DNA from: Caldilineaceae bacterium
GTDB taxonomy: Bacteria > Chloroflexota > Anaerolineae > Caldilineales > Caldilineaceae
Length of the DNA: 64,000 nt
Assembly (NCBI GenBank): GCA_026645575.1
Contig: JAPKMW010000034.1
Coordinates: forward strand, 28,241 to 92,240
Direction: 5' to 3'
Both the position numbers and the translations under genes were made by a program. The notes under the pieces are model-generated. The model was not told the origin of the DNA. It did no database searches and saw only the letters and a program-made list of their open reading frames with translations. Positions within the stretch are counted from its first letter, which is position 1, and each line of letters opens with the position of its first letter. Of the stretch, positions 25,365 to 33,880 are shown in pieces.

Positions 25365-25393
25365 AGTATAGCAGGTGAGGGGGGCGTTGTCAT
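25365..25393 (-). promoter_or_regulatory. Sigma-70-type promoter of sRNA copy 2
   Basis: On the minus strand the -35 is ATGACA (25388-25393), the spacer is 17 bases, and the -10 is TATACT (25365-25370), with TGC before the -10. It has the same architecture as the copy 1 promoter. The rest of the 956-base gap 24576-25531 holds the repeat and palindrome listed separately, and I see no protein-coding gene in it. Confidence 0.65.
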
Positions 25394-25531
25394 TGAACAA
25401 GACGCACAATCTTCACTAACAGAATTTGTGAAACTTGTAACAAGAGGATAGCGAAACAAGCAAGATGCCGGGGTGGGTGAATCGTGTTGCGTGTTGCGTA
25501 TACCAGTTAATCGATGCGATGACAAGCGCCG

Positions 25532-26761
25532 CTACCCTAGTATCACCGTCACCCAATCACCGGCAGCAAGTCCATTGCTATCCAGTGGCACTTTGATCGT
25601 CCCTTCCGCATTGACCAGGGTATAAATCAAGTTCGACTTACCGAGAACCGGCACAGCCCATAACCCGTCGCCCCGCTGTTCCAACCGCACTTGAACATAA
25701 TCTTCCCGTCCCGTCGTCGAGGCTATGTTGCGCGCCAAGCGAGCCTGCACTTGCGTTTGCGGCAACCCAGTGGCCCCCAACAAAGCACGAATCGTTGGTG
25801 TGACAAAGAGATCAAAGATCACCATGGCCGAGACTGGGTTACCTGGCAGCCCAAAGACCGGTTTGCCGTTACAAACGGCAATGATGGTCGGCTTGCCCGG
25901 TCGCACACTGACGCCATGCACCAACATACCGGGGCGACCTAGCCCATGGATTACATCGACACTCATATCGCGATAACTAACCGAACTGCCGGCAGAGAGT
26001 ACCACGATGTCGGCTTCGACATGAGCGCGGCGGGCGGCGTCTTCGAGCGCCGTGCGGTCATCCGGGATAATGCCATACCGTAGCGGTTGGCCCCCTGCCC
26101 GCGTCACCAATGCCGCCAGTGAGTAGGAATTAATGTCGCGAATCTGCCCCGGCGCCGGCGTTTGGGTTGGCGGCACCACCTCGTCACCCGTGGAAAGAAT
26201 GGCAACACGAGGCGGCGACGCAACAACGACTTCCGTAATGCCCAGTGCCAAGAGACCGCCAATATCTTGTGGCCGCAATTGACGACCCGCATTGAGGACA
26301 GGATTGCCTTGCCGGATGTCTTCGCCCACCTGAACGACATTCTCGCCCTCGGCGACGGGTTTCATCACTTCAATGCTTGCCGCATCGACGCGCTGGGTAT
26401 GCTCGACCATGACGACGGCATTGGCCCCCGTCGGCACCATACCACCAGTGTGAACGAGCGCCGCTTCACCGATACCCAACGTCAACTGGCTGGCCTGTCC
26501 CATCGGCACTTCGCCGGTGACAGTCAGAAAGGCGGGTAGCGTTGGCGTAGCGCCATAGGTGTCGGCGGCGTTGACGGCGTAGCCATCCACCGTCGAACGA
26601 ACAAACTCAGGCAAGTCCTGTGGCGAACGCAAGGTTTCGGCCAACACCCGATCTAGTGCATTAGCGGTGGCAATCCGTTCGGTGCGCACTGTCGGTTGAA
26701 AGTGTTGTAAAAAAAGCTGCCAGGCAGCCGCTGGGGTGCGTACAGTGAAAAGTTCGGTCAT
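25532..26761 (-). CDS. moeA: Molybdopterin molybdenumtransferase MoeA
   Basis: It inserts molybdate into adenylated molybdopterin in molybdenum cofactor synthesis. 409 residues with the four-domain MoeA plan: N-terminal LPEFVRSTVDGYAV and GEAALVHTGGMVPTGANAVV, central VAILSTGDEVVPPTQTPAPG and VVLSAGSSVSYRDMSVD, and the pterin-binding FGLPGNPVSAMVIFDLFV, followed by a beta-barrel C-terminal domain. It stands alone with no other moa/mob gene in the window. It is divergent from the TIGR04076-like gene. Confidence 0.95.
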   Translation of the reverse strand: MTELFTVRTPAAAWQLFLQHFQPTVRTERIATANALDRVLAETLRSPQDLPEFVRSTVDGYAVNAADTYGATPTLPAFLTVTGEVPMGQASQLTLGIGEAALVHTGGMVPTGANAVVMVEHTQRVDAASIEVMKPVAEGENVVQVGEDIRQGNPVLNAGRQLRPQDIGGLLALGITEVVVASPPRVAILSTGDEVVPPTQTPAPGQIRDINSYSLAALVTRAGGQPLRYGIIPDDRTALEDAARRAHVEADIVVLSAGSSVSYRDMSVDVIHGLGRPGMLVHGVSVRPGKPTIIAVCNGKPVFGLPGNPVSAMVIFDLFVTPTIRALLGATGLPQTQVQARLARNIASTTGREDYVQVRLEQRGDGLWAVPVLGKSNLIYTLVNAEGTIKVPLDSNGLAAGDWVTVILG

Positions 26762-26888
26762 AGCTTTGTTGATTCAGTGATTTGGTGATTACAGACATCG
26801 ACAACCATTTGCATCATTGCCCTGGTACACGCATAATAGGCTTACCAGTTCACGCAACATGCAACATGCATCACGAACGGACAATACC

Positions 26889-27236
26889 ATGAACGCCGAT
26901 CAATTTCAACTTTATGATCTCACCGTTGTCGTTGAAGCCATTGAGGGGCACTGCACCTGCAACATGCGTGTAGGCGACAGCTTTTACTTGTGCGGTGGCA
27001 AACTTTCCCTGCCCGCCGGCGCTGACTTTTGTCTTTATGCGCTGCAGGCTGTCATTCCGCTACTGCCGGCCAAGCAGCGGCTTAACCATCCTGCTGACTG
27101 GATGGAGACCGACAGCCGCGCTGTCTGTCCAGACCCCGCTTGCCGGTTGATTATGCGCATCGACCGCACTGGGTTGCGCACCCTGCGTCACGATGATGTG
27201 AGTCCGATTCCGTGGGAAGAGGCGAAGGGGAGTTAG
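26889..27236 (+). CDS. TIGR04076-like small cysteine-rich protein
   Basis: 116 residues. The sequence fits the small family annotated TIGR04076: YDLTVVVEAIEGHCTCNMRVGDSFYLCGG, then FCLYALQAVIPLLPAKQR and a conserved Cys-Pro segment VCPDPACRLIMRIDR. Six cysteines suggest metal or cluster binding. The function is unknown. In-frame Met codons up to 26817 lie in repeat-like DNA (TTCACGCAACATGCAACATG), so MNADQFQLYDL is the better start. It is followed after 100 bases by the RNA ligase gene on the same strand. Confidence 0.8.
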   Translation: MNADQFQLYDLTVVVEAIEGHCTCNMRVGDSFYLCGGKLSLPAGADFCLYALQAVIPLLPAKQRLNHPADWMETDSRAVCPDPACRLIMRIDRTGLRTLRHDDVSPIPWEEAKGS

Positions 27237-27252
27237 TCATTCCTTGCCTTAC

Positions 27253-27281
27253 TTGCCGAACATCCGGTCTACTGGTATCAT
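27253..27281 (+). promoter_or_regulatory. Putative promoter of the RNA ligase gene
   Basis: -35 TTGCCG (27253-27258), 17-base spacer, -10 TATCAT (27276-27281). The predicted start near 27288 gives a leader of about 48 bases. A TGGT/ACCA hairpin overlaps the -10 region. Confidence 0.45.
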
Positions 27282-27323
27282 AGACACCAGGTATGCGTGT
27301 ACCAATATTGCTCTCAGTTAATC

Positions 27324-27336
27324 GGAGGTTTCCTCC
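27324..27336 (+). promoter_or_regulatory. Shine-Dalgarno within a 5-bp hairpin next to the start codon
   Basis: GGAGG (27324-27328), TTT, CCTCC (27332-27336), then ATG at 27337. The ribosome site can pair completely with the bases between it and the start codon. The CCTCC is also the core of the anti-Shine-Dalgarno sequence. Confidence 0.55.
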
Positions 27337-28506
27337 ATGTTACATCAAATTCTTGCCATTACCGACACCACCGCCCGCTACTGGCAGCCCTTTGCGGTGA
27401 CATCGCCAGGGGGCATTGGGTTTTCCGGCTATATTTGTCGACAGGAGAGCGAGAAGCTCGGCATGTTAGCGATTACCGAACTGGCCGGTCAGCCGCGCCT
27501 GGAATTTGTCTATGCCATGCCTAAGATTCACTACCCCTACATCAAAGACCGCGAGGGGCGACCGCAAGTGACCATTTCAGTGCCGCAAAACATTGTCGAT
27601 GCCCGCTTTACCAAGAAACTCGACGGCACAGCGATCATCTTCTATCCGCTCACCGACACCAATGGCGAAATTCTAGAGATTCTGCCGCGCACCCGCCTGC
27701 TGCCCATCCTGGCGCAAAGCCGCTGGGGCGACTGGAATAAGTTGCTCAACGAGGTGTTGCCCGACCGCAGCCAGGTGGAGCTGGCAATTCGTACCCAGCG
27801 GGTAGTGTTGGTCTTTGAACTGTGGGGCTACCGCAACCCACACATGATCACCTACGAGACGCCGCTGGCCTTGACACTGCACACCGCTGTCCGCCACAAA
27901 AAGCCGATGAGTTTTCGTCTGTTGAGTGACCTGGCCCAACGGCATGGCTTCACGGTGATCGACACCGTTCTATCCGCTAAGCCCGATGCTGCTGGTCTGG
28001 CCGAAGCCTATCGCCGTTTACAGGCCGAGATGGAGGCGCGCAATCAAACCGCCGGTGAAGGCAAATTTCTGGAAGAAGGGGCAATCCTGGTTCTCTCCAC
28101 CGCCGAGACTGCCATGTACTACAAGTGCAAACCGCCGACCATTGAGGAGATTCACTGGGCGCAAGGGGCCGGCATTGGGCGCACCAACATTGACCATACG
28201 CTTTTCAAAATGTTGGAAAATGGCTATGACTTCGTAACCGGCTCGGTCGAAGATTTGAAAAGTGAACTGTTAAGCGACTTTGAACCAACCGAAATCGAAA
28301 TCGCCGATGAGTTGATTGGACGTGTCTACACTGAGTTTATCTTGGAGCAACAACAACGCGCCTGGCTGCGCCAACTGGTCGATAGTTCGGGGTTGGATGT
28401 GCATGATCTGCCCAACCTCATGCGCTATCTATCACAACACTACCCGAAGCGGCAAATGAGTTGGGTCTATGGCACAGTGAAGTCGCTGTATGGCGGCGGG
28501 TTGTAG
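27337..28506 (+). CDS. Putative RNA ligase (nucleotidyltransferase superfamily)
   Basis: 389 residues carrying the ordered motifs of ATP-dependent nucleic acid ligases. Motif I is KKLDGTAIIF with candidate nucleotidyl-accepting Lys94, motif III FELWGYRNP at 160-168, motif IV EEGAILVL at 246-253 and motif V YKCKPPTIEE at 262-271. The C-terminal 120 residues are helical and could be the RNA-specificity domain. Such enzymes seal RNA ends through an enzyme-AMP intermediate. The closest type (T4 Rnl1-like or another) cannot be fixed by eye. No tRNA-cutting partner such as PrrC, and no Pnkp/Hen1, is adjacent, so repair of damaged tRNA or RNA is only an inference. A convergent terminator follows. 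Confidence 0.75.
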   Translation: MLHQILAITDTTARYWQPFAVTSPGGIGFSGYICRQESEKLGMLAITELAGQPRLEFVYAMPKIHYPYIKDREGRPQVTISVPQNIVDARFTKKLDGTAIIFYPLTDTNGEILEILPRTRLLPILAQSRWGDWNKLLNEVLPDRSQVELAIRTQRVVLVFELWGYRNPHMITYETPLALTLHTAVRHKKPMSFRLLSDLAQRHGFTVIDTVLSAKPDAAGLAEAYRRLQAEMEARNQTAGEGKFLEEGAILVLSTAETAMYYKCKPPTIEEIHWAQGAGIGRTNIDHTLFKMLENGYDFVTGSVEDLKSELLSDFEPTEIEIADELIGRVYTEFILEQQQRAWLRQLVDSSGLDVHDLPNLMRYLSQHYPKRQMSWVYGTVKSLYGGGL

Positions 28507-28609
28507 CAATAGCGGAACACTACAGCGGATTTAGGTGGTAACTGATTTTTCCCTTGCCGAGGCAAATCTGTTGCTTCCTCAATCCGTTGTTGTGTTTCGG
28601 CGGCAGTAA

Positions 28610-28640
28610 AAAAGGTGAGCAACAATTGCTCACCTTTTTC
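28610..28640. terminator. Strong bidirectional terminator
   Basis: AAAAAGGTGAGCAA (28610-28623) pairs perfectly with TTGCTCACCTTTTT (28627-28640), with T-runs on both strands. It lies between the convergent RNA ligase gene and the end of the ABC/sigma operon. Confidence 0.9.
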
Positions 28641-28642
28641 TT

Positions 28643-29107
28643 CTAATAGACTTGCAGTTCACGCCGTTTCATCAAGTAAAGCGTGATGCCAATCGTACAG
28701 GCCACCAGCAGCACCACCAGCGAGAGCATTCCCCACGGCGTCTGGGTTTCCGGCGTCTCGACTCGTGTTCCCAACACCCGTTGGGCGTGGTGTTGCTTGT
28801 GGGTCAATTCCAACGCTTTTTGCAGATCCTGGCGGAACTGGGGCGTCGGCTGGGCGCGAGGGACGGCTTGATCGACCTCTTCAGCCAGTTCCGTTAAGGA
28901 AGCCAGACCAGGTGCTAAGGCCGTCAGTGCTTTATTCAGGTCACCTTCCACATGCACTGTTAAGCGCGGCGCACCGATTCGGTTGGTGAAGTGGCTGTCT
29001 AAGAGATCCTCCGCCTTGACAATGCGACCGTTGCCCAGATCAACCGGTGTTACCGGAATTTCGGGCTGGTCACTCCCTTGTAAAAAGCCCCAGAAACGAA
29101 TCATCAT
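28643..29107 (-). CDS. Putative membrane anti-sigma factor
   Basis: 154 residues: a soluble N-terminal part (FRQDLQKALELTHKQHHAQR is helical and amphipathic) and one C-terminal TM helix (WGMLSLVVLLVACTIGITLYLM) with a short basic tail. It overlaps the sigma factor gene by 4 bases (ATGA), the usual arrangement for an ECF sigma factor and its membrane anti-sigma factor. No zinc-finger ZAS motif is present, so this role is inferred from context and topology only. Confidence 0.65.
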   Translation of the reverse strand: MMIRFWGFLQGSDQPEIPVTPVDLGNGRIVKAEDLLDSHFTNRIGAPRLTVHVEGDLNKALTALAPGLASLTELAEEVDQAVPRAQPTPQFRQDLQKALELTHKQHHAQRVLGTRVETPETQTPWGMLSLVVLLVACTIGITLYLMKRRELQVY

Positions 29108-29832
29108 TCCTCTTCCCTACCAGCCGACTCTGATTGCTCCGGAACACCCCAGCCGGTGGTTTCCAATTCCTTGCGCAAGGTGGCGAGGGTGCGGAAATAG
29201 AGCGATTTGATGGCGCTTTCACTCTTTTGCAAGAGTTCGCCAATCTCCAGATTTGAGAGCCGACTGCCAAACTTATAGAGTAACAAATTCCGGCGCTCTT
29301 CCGGCAAGCGGTCGATGGCATCCCAAAGGGCAGCTTGATTCTCTTCGCGCTCAATCTGCTCTTCGGGGGTGTCCCCCTCTTTGCTGTGCGACCACAATTT
29401 GTCCAACGACAAAAAGCGCCGTCGCCCCCGATCCCGATGCCAGTTGGCGACCAGATTGTGGGCAATGCGGAAAAGCCAGGCGGAGAAAGGCAAGCCGCGA
29501 TCTTCGTAGGTGTGCAGCTTATCAAGCGCTCGGTAGAAAGTACGCGCCGTCAGATCCTCGGTGTCCTGCGCGTTGCCCACCCGATGGTAGATGTAGGCAT
29601 AGACCCGGTCGATGTACCGCTCATATAAGATGCCAAAGGCCGCCGGATCCGCTTTGGCCCGTTCCACCAGGGCGGCCTCCTCCTGCGCGGTTGATAATGC
29701 CTTGTCGGCGGCCGCTTTATCAACAATGGATTGCGGCGGTGCGTGCTGCGGGCGACTCGCTCTGGTCGGGGTGTCCGGAAAGTTCGTCGGTGTTGGCTCT
29801 AGCGGTTGGGACCGGAAAATTTCTGTAAACAT
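29104..29832 (-). CDS. ECF-type RNA polymerase sigma factor
   Basis: 242 residues. After a Pro/Thr-rich N-terminal extension of about 50 residues comes region 2 (LYERYIDRVYAYIYHRVGNAQDTEDLTARTF shown in parts: YERYIDRVYAYIYHRVG, DTEDLTARTFYRALDKL, FSAWLFRIAHNLVANWHRD). Region 4 follows (LPEERRNLLLYKFGSRLSN, EIGELLQKSESAIKSL). Region 3 is absent, as in ECF factors. The start lies 4 bases after the oppF-like stop and has no clear Shine-Dalgarno, suggesting translation by coupling to the transporter ATPase. It could direct transcription in response to a signal sensed by the next gene. Confidence 0.92.
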   Translation of the reverse strand: MFTEIFRSQPLEPTPTNFPDTPTRASRPQHAPPQSIVDKAAADKALSTAQEEAALVERAKADPAAFGILYERYIDRVYAYIYHRVGNAQDTEDLTARTFYRALDKLHTYEDRGLPFSAWLFRIAHNLVANWHRDRGRRRFLSLDKLWSHSKEGDTPEEQIEREENQAALWDAIDRLPEERRNLLLYKFGSRLSNLEIGELLQKSESAIKSLYFRTLATLRKELETTGWGVPEQSESAGREEE

Positions 29833-29836
29833 AGCT

Positions 29837-30829
29837 CTATTTGAATAATTGCCCTAAGTTTTCACCTGGTAGCGTTGATTTGTCCTCATAGAGAAAACAA
29901 GAAGCAACTTGCTTATCGCCTAGTTGGTAGAGCGGTGGCACCGTCTGCCGGCACTTCTCCATCACATGCGGGCAACGGGAGGCAAATTTGCAGCCCTTGC
30001 CCACTTTCGCCGTCTCCGCGTCTACCATGCCGATCTCCTGTTTCCCCCACTGGCGATTGAGATCCGGCCAGGGAATCGAGTCGATCAGCAACTGCGTATA
30101 GGGATGTTGCGGGTTGGCAATCACCGACTCCACATCCCCCGCCTCCATGACCGAACCTTTGTACAAAACGATGATATGATCACAGACATGGTAAGCTGTT
30201 GTCAAATCGTGTGTGATGTAGAGGATCGTAATGTGATACTCATCTTTCATTCTACGCAGACTTTCCAGAATAGTCGCGCGCAAGGACGCGTCCACCATGG
30301 AAACCGGCTCATCAGCCATGAGCAAACGCGGCCGGAAGAGTAGCGCCCGCGCCACGACCAACCGTTGCCGTTGGCCGCCACTTAATTGATGGGGGAAACG
30401 GCCCAACGTCTCTTCCGGGCGCAGCCCCACGCTAACCAGCGCTTCTTCGATCTTCTGGCGCGCTTCGGCGCGTGACTTGGCTAGCTTGAAGTTACGCACC
30501 CCCACTTCAAAGATGTGATCGACCTTGTAAAATGGGTTATAAACGGCAAAGGGATCTTGGAAAACGGCCTGCACTTCTTTGCGGAAGTTGGTCTGTTCCT
30601 GGCCGCTCATGGCATCAAGCCGCTTGCCTTTGTATAAAATCTCGCCTTGCGACGGCAGCAAAAAGCCGAGCGCCATCATCCCCAGGGTGGTCTTGCCGCT
30701 ACCGCTTTCGCCGGCTACTGCAATGATGCTAGGGGCCTCGGCGTCGATAAAAAAGGAGACATTATCCAGCGCTACCGTGCCGGTTTTATAGACCTTGGTC
30801 GCATTTTTGAGTTCAAGCAAATGGCTCAT
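29837..30829 (-). CDS. Peptide/oligosaccharide ABC transporter ATP-binding protein (OppF/DppF type)
   Basis: The second ATPase of an Opp/Dpp-type importer, 330 residues. Walker A is GESGSGKTTLGMMALGFL, the signature LSGGQRQRLVVARALLFRP and Walker B LLMADEPVSMVDASL. The C-terminal oligopeptide-transporter extension has the Cys pattern CKFASRCPHVMEKC, a possible Fe-S site. It overlaps the preceding ATPase gene by 4 bases. The substrate (peptide or sugar oligomer) cannot be read from the sequence. Confidence 0.93.
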   Translation of the reverse strand: MSHLLELKNATKVYKTGTVALDNVSFFIDAEAPSIIAVAGESGSGKTTLGMMALGFLLPSQGEILYKGKRLDAMSGQEQTNFRKEVQAVFQDPFAVYNPFYKVDHIFEVGVRNFKLAKSRAEARQKIEEALVSVGLRPEETLGRFPHQLSGGQRQRLVVARALLFRPRLLMADEPVSMVDASLRATILESLRRMKDEYHITILYITHDLTTAYHVCDHIIVLYKGSVMEAGDVESVIANPQHPYTQLLIDSIPWPDLNRQWGKQEIGMVDAETAKVGKGCKFASRCPHVMEKCRQTVPPLYQLGDKQVASCFLYEDKSTLPGENLGQLFK

Positions 30830-31812
30830 CGTTTCGCCACCCCATCTTCATGTCCTTCATGCAAATGACAAGCCGCCCAATGCCCCTGTTTATATTCACG
30901 GTAGACCGGCGCTTTGCTTCGACAAACATCCATGACTTTGGGACACCTTGTATTAAACACACAACCCGGCGGCAAGTCGCGCAGCAGCGGCGTGATGCCA
31001 GGAATGCCCTTGAAGACGCCCCGTTTGCCAATGGTAGGCAGGCTCTCGATCAACATCTGCGTGTAAGGGTGGAGTGCATCGGTGTAGAGATCGCGAATCG
31101 ACCCCAACTCGACCAGGCTGCCGGCATACATGACGGCCATTCGATGGGCAAACTGGGCCATCAACCCCATATCGTGACCGATCAAGATGACGGCGCTGCC
31201 CAGTTCCTGCTGCAAGCGGCCAATCGTCTGCATGACTTGTCGTTGTGTCACCACATCGAGCGCGCTGGTTGGCTCATCGGCGATGATCACTTTGGGGTGC
31301 ATGGCGACGCTGATGGCAATACAGGCGCGCTGTTTCATGCCGCCGCTCAACTCATGGGGATACATGCGCCCGACCTTTTGGTCCAGTTCCACCACTTCGA
31401 GCGCCTCGTTCGCTCGCTCTTCCAACATGGCGCGCGAGAGACCCAGGTTATGGTCGACCATGCCATCAATGATCTGGTCTTTAATGCGCATGACCGGATT
31501 GAGCGAGTTCATGGCCCCTTGCGGCACCATCGAAATCTCTTTGCCGCGCACCTGGCGCATTTCTTCTTCCGAAAGCTTGGTCAGATCGGTGCTGCCAAGC
31601 AAGATTTGCCCATTGGCAATGCGCCCCGGCGGCTTGATCATGCGCAGTAGCGCCAGCGCCATCGTCGATTTGCCCGAACCCGACTCACCGACTAGACCAA
31701 GGCGTTCACCGGGCTTGAGATCAAAATTGATTTTGTTATTGGCATAAACTATACCGGCGTCAGTATAGTACTGTACATCGAGATCTTTGATACGTAAGAC
31801 GTAATCACTCAT
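30826..31812 (-). CDS. Peptide/oligosaccharide ABC transporter ATP-binding protein (OppD/DppD type)
   Basis: The first ATPase of the importer, 328 residues. Walker A is GESGSGKSTMALALLRM, the signature ELSGGMKQRACIAISVAMHP and Walker B VIIADEPTSALDVVTQ. The C-terminal extension has the Cys pattern CVFNTRCPKVMDVC and a further WAACH. It works as a heterodimer with the OppF-type protein on the cytoplasmic side of the two permeases. Confidence 0.93.
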   Translation of the reverse strand: MSDYVLRIKDLDVQYYTDAGIVYANNKINFDLKPGERLGLVGESGSGKSTMALALLRMIKPPGRIANGQILLGSTDLTKLSEEEMRQVRGKEISMVPQGAMNSLNPVMRIKDQIIDGMVDHNLGLSRAMLEERANEALEVVELDQKVGRMYPHELSGGMKQRACIAISVAMHPKVIIADEPTSALDVVTQRQVMQTIGRLQQELGSAVILIGHDMGLMAQFAHRMAVMYAGSLVELGSIRDLYTDALHPYTQMLIESLPTIGKRGVFKGIPGITPLLRDLPPGCVFNTRCPKVMDVCRSKAPVYREYKQGHWAACHLHEGHEDGVAKR

Positions 31813-31849
31813 GAAAATTGTACGTCCTTATTGTTCTAAACTTAATAAT

Positions 31850-32767
31850 TTATGCTGTGCGCCGTACCCGCGGATTCGCCAATTCATCCAACCCGGCAGA
31901 GATCATAAAGAGCATCACAAAGATAATCACAATGATCACAACCGGCGTGGCGATCCACCACCAAAGGCCGTTGAGCATGGCGCTTTGGTTCATGGCCCAG
32001 AAGATGGTGTTGCCCAAGGTTGGGTCACGTAAGTTGCCCAGACCAAGCGCCGCCAGACCAATTGAACCAAAGATGGCGCCTGTGACCGAGCCAACTAGGC
32101 TGGCGCCCAGGTAGGGTAGCAGGTTGGGGATTAACTCCTGAAAAATAATGCCTAAGTTGCTCATGCCGTTGAGGCGCGCCATCATGACATAGGGCCGTTC
32201 GCGCATACTAAGCACCTGCGAACGGATGACGCGTGTTGGCCCCATCCAAGCCAGGGACGAAATGATCAACGCCATACCATTCACGCTAACCGTTTCCGCA
32301 CCCAGCGATGAAGCCAGCACAACCAAGACCAATAACCCAGGAATGGTCAGGAGTACATCGACCAGCCAACGCACAATATTGTCGTAAAGCCCGCCATAGT
32401 AAGCTGAGGTGAAGCCCAACACCGTACCGATCAACACGCCAATGATCCCAGCCAGCACCCCAATGCGGATGGTGAGCCAGGTGCCGGTGACGGCAATGGC
32501 AAAGAGATCGCGACCTTGTGAATCAGTGCCAAAGGGGTAGAAACCCGGTTCCGGGCATTCCGCTTGCAGTGGCGGACAGTGGCGAATTGTTGGTGCCACA
32601 CGCGCCGGCGCGGCAAGCGGAAAAGGGCCCTTTTTTGTATCAGCATAGAATGAACCGGTGATGGTAAAGGTGACCAAAAAGATCAGCAAGAGTAAACCGA
32701 TGAGTAGGGGGATGTTACGTCGGAGATAGCGAAGAAAAGCCATCGTTTTTTGCTTTCTAATAATCAA
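31850..32767 (-). CDS. ABC transporter permease (OppC/DppC type)
   Basis: 305 residues with about 6 TM segments. The N-terminal TM (LLIGLLLLIFLVTFTITGSF) is followed by an extracytoplasmic loop with four-residue motifs FGTDSQGRDLFA, characteristic of OppC. The ATPase-contact EAA-like region (YVMMARLNGMSNLGIIFQELIPN) lies near 200. It pairs with the upstream OppB-type permease. Confidence 0.92.
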   Translation of the reverse strand: MIIRKQKTMAFLRYLRRNIPLLIGLLLLIFLVTFTITGSFYADTKKGPFPLAAPARVAPTIRHCPPLQAECPEPGFYPFGTDSQGRDLFAIAVTGTWLTIRIGVLAGIIGVLIGTVLGFTSAYYGGLYDNIVRWLVDVLLTIPGLLVLVVLASSLGAETVSVNGMALIISSLAWMGPTRVIRSQVLSMRERPYVMMARLNGMSNLGIIFQELIPNLLPYLGASLVGSVTGAIFGSIGLAALGLGNLRDPTLGNTIFWAMNQSAMLNGLWWWIATPVVIIVIIFVMLFMISAGLDELANPRVRRTA

Positions 32768-32796
32768 AGAGATTCTAACAATCGCGGATGCACGTG

Positions 32797-33804
32797 CTAC
32801 CGTTCATAAGAAATGCGCGGATCCAAAAGCGGATAAACCAGATCCATCACCAACATAGCAAAGGCAATCGTTAACGTTAGCACAAAAACAATGCCGTAAA
32901 TGACCCCATAGTCCAACTGCGAAATCGCCCGCTGTAAAATGGTGCCGATGCCAGGATAGCGACAGACCAGTTCCACCAGTACCGAACCAGAGACAATGTA
33001 GCTGATGGCTAAGGCCAACCCCGTCATCTGGGGAAGAATGGCGTTACGAATGGCATACTTATAGAAAAGCCGCCCGCGTTTCAAGCCTTTTGCCTCGGCA
33101 AAGGTCATATAATCTTCACCCTGCACCGTCACCATCATCCCGCGCATCCCAATTGCCCAGCCACCGGCGCTGGTCAAAACGATGGTTAAGGCCGGCAAAA
33201 TCGAGTGGCGCAATATATCCAAAATGAAGGAAAGATTCCACCCCGGTAACGTACCAACCGAGTAACCACCGGCCAGGGGTAGAAGTTGCCAACGAAAGGC
33301 GAGGAAATAGAAGAGAACCAGGCCAACGATAAAGGCTGGAATGGCGCCAAAGATCAAAACAGTAGGAAGAATATGGCGCACAAAGAACGGAGATCGTTCC
33401 CATCCCATCATCGCACCAAGCAAAGTCCCCAGCAAAAAGGCCAGGACTGTCGCCACCGACAAACTACCTACCGTCCAGGGAATCCCTTCGGCAATTAGCT
33501 CTAAGGTTGTTTTCGGGTAATTGGCAATCGAGAAGCCCAGATCCAGGTGAAGGAGGTCATTCATATAGCGAACGTATTGAATGTAGAGCGGTTGATCTAG
33601 CCCAAATTTAGCTTCGTATGCTTTGACCATTTCATCAAAACCAGGCGGAATATAGCCAGTACGCGCCGCTTCCGCAAGTAACTTTTCCCGCAGCGGGTTG
33701 CGCGGTGTTAATTTCGGGATTAAAAAATTTAGGGTCGCCGCGCTCCAAACAATCAGGACAAAGAGACCAATCCGCTTGAAAACAAACTTCCAGGAATACC
33801 GCAT
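32797..33804 (-). CDS. ABC transporter permease (OppB/DppB type)
   Basis: 335 residues with about 6 TM segments. The N-terminal TM is FKRIGLFVLIVWSAATLNFLIP, then FGLDQPLYIQYVRYMNDLLHLDLGFS (seen in parts) typical of OppB, and the EAA region EDYMTFAEAKGLKRGRLFYK. The periplasmic helix and the last TM LTIAFAMLVMDLVYPLLDPR complete the family plan. GGGAGAAGG precedes the ATG. Confidence 0.92.
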   Translation of the reverse strand: MRYSWKFVFKRIGLFVLIVWSAATLNFLIPKLTPRNPLREKLLAEAARTGYIPPGFDEMVKAYEAKFGLDQPLYIQYVRYMNDLLHLDLGFSIANYPKTTLELIAEGIPWTVGSLSVATVLAFLLGTLLGAMMGWERSPFFVRHILPTVLIFGAIPAFIVGLVLFYFLAFRWQLLPLAGGYSVGTLPGWNLSFILDILRHSILPALTIVLTSAGGWAIGMRGMMVTVQGEDYMTFAEAKGLKRGRLFYKYAIRNAILPQMTGLALAISYIVSGSVLVELVCRYPGIGTILQRAISQLDYGVIYGIVFVLTLTIAFAMLVMDLVYPLLDPRISYER

Positions 33805-33880
33805 AACCTTCTCCCATCAAACCAGAGCTGCCAGGTTTTGTATACATGACAGCTCTGGTACTGCGCCATTCTGAGCGTCT

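Noticed and set aside
24954..25393. Guanidine (ykkC) or other known riboswitch upstream of urtA
   Set aside because: The conserved ykkC sequence blocks are missing, and the element has its own promoters and a closing hairpin, which fits an sRNA better than a leader switch.
24904..25451. Two 60-70-codon plus-strand frames through the repeats, sharing SRRTKGGTS / QEEPKEEPV-like translations
   Set aside because: The two copies are read in different frames, and the substitutions preserve RNA pairing rather than protein sequence, so these are not coding.
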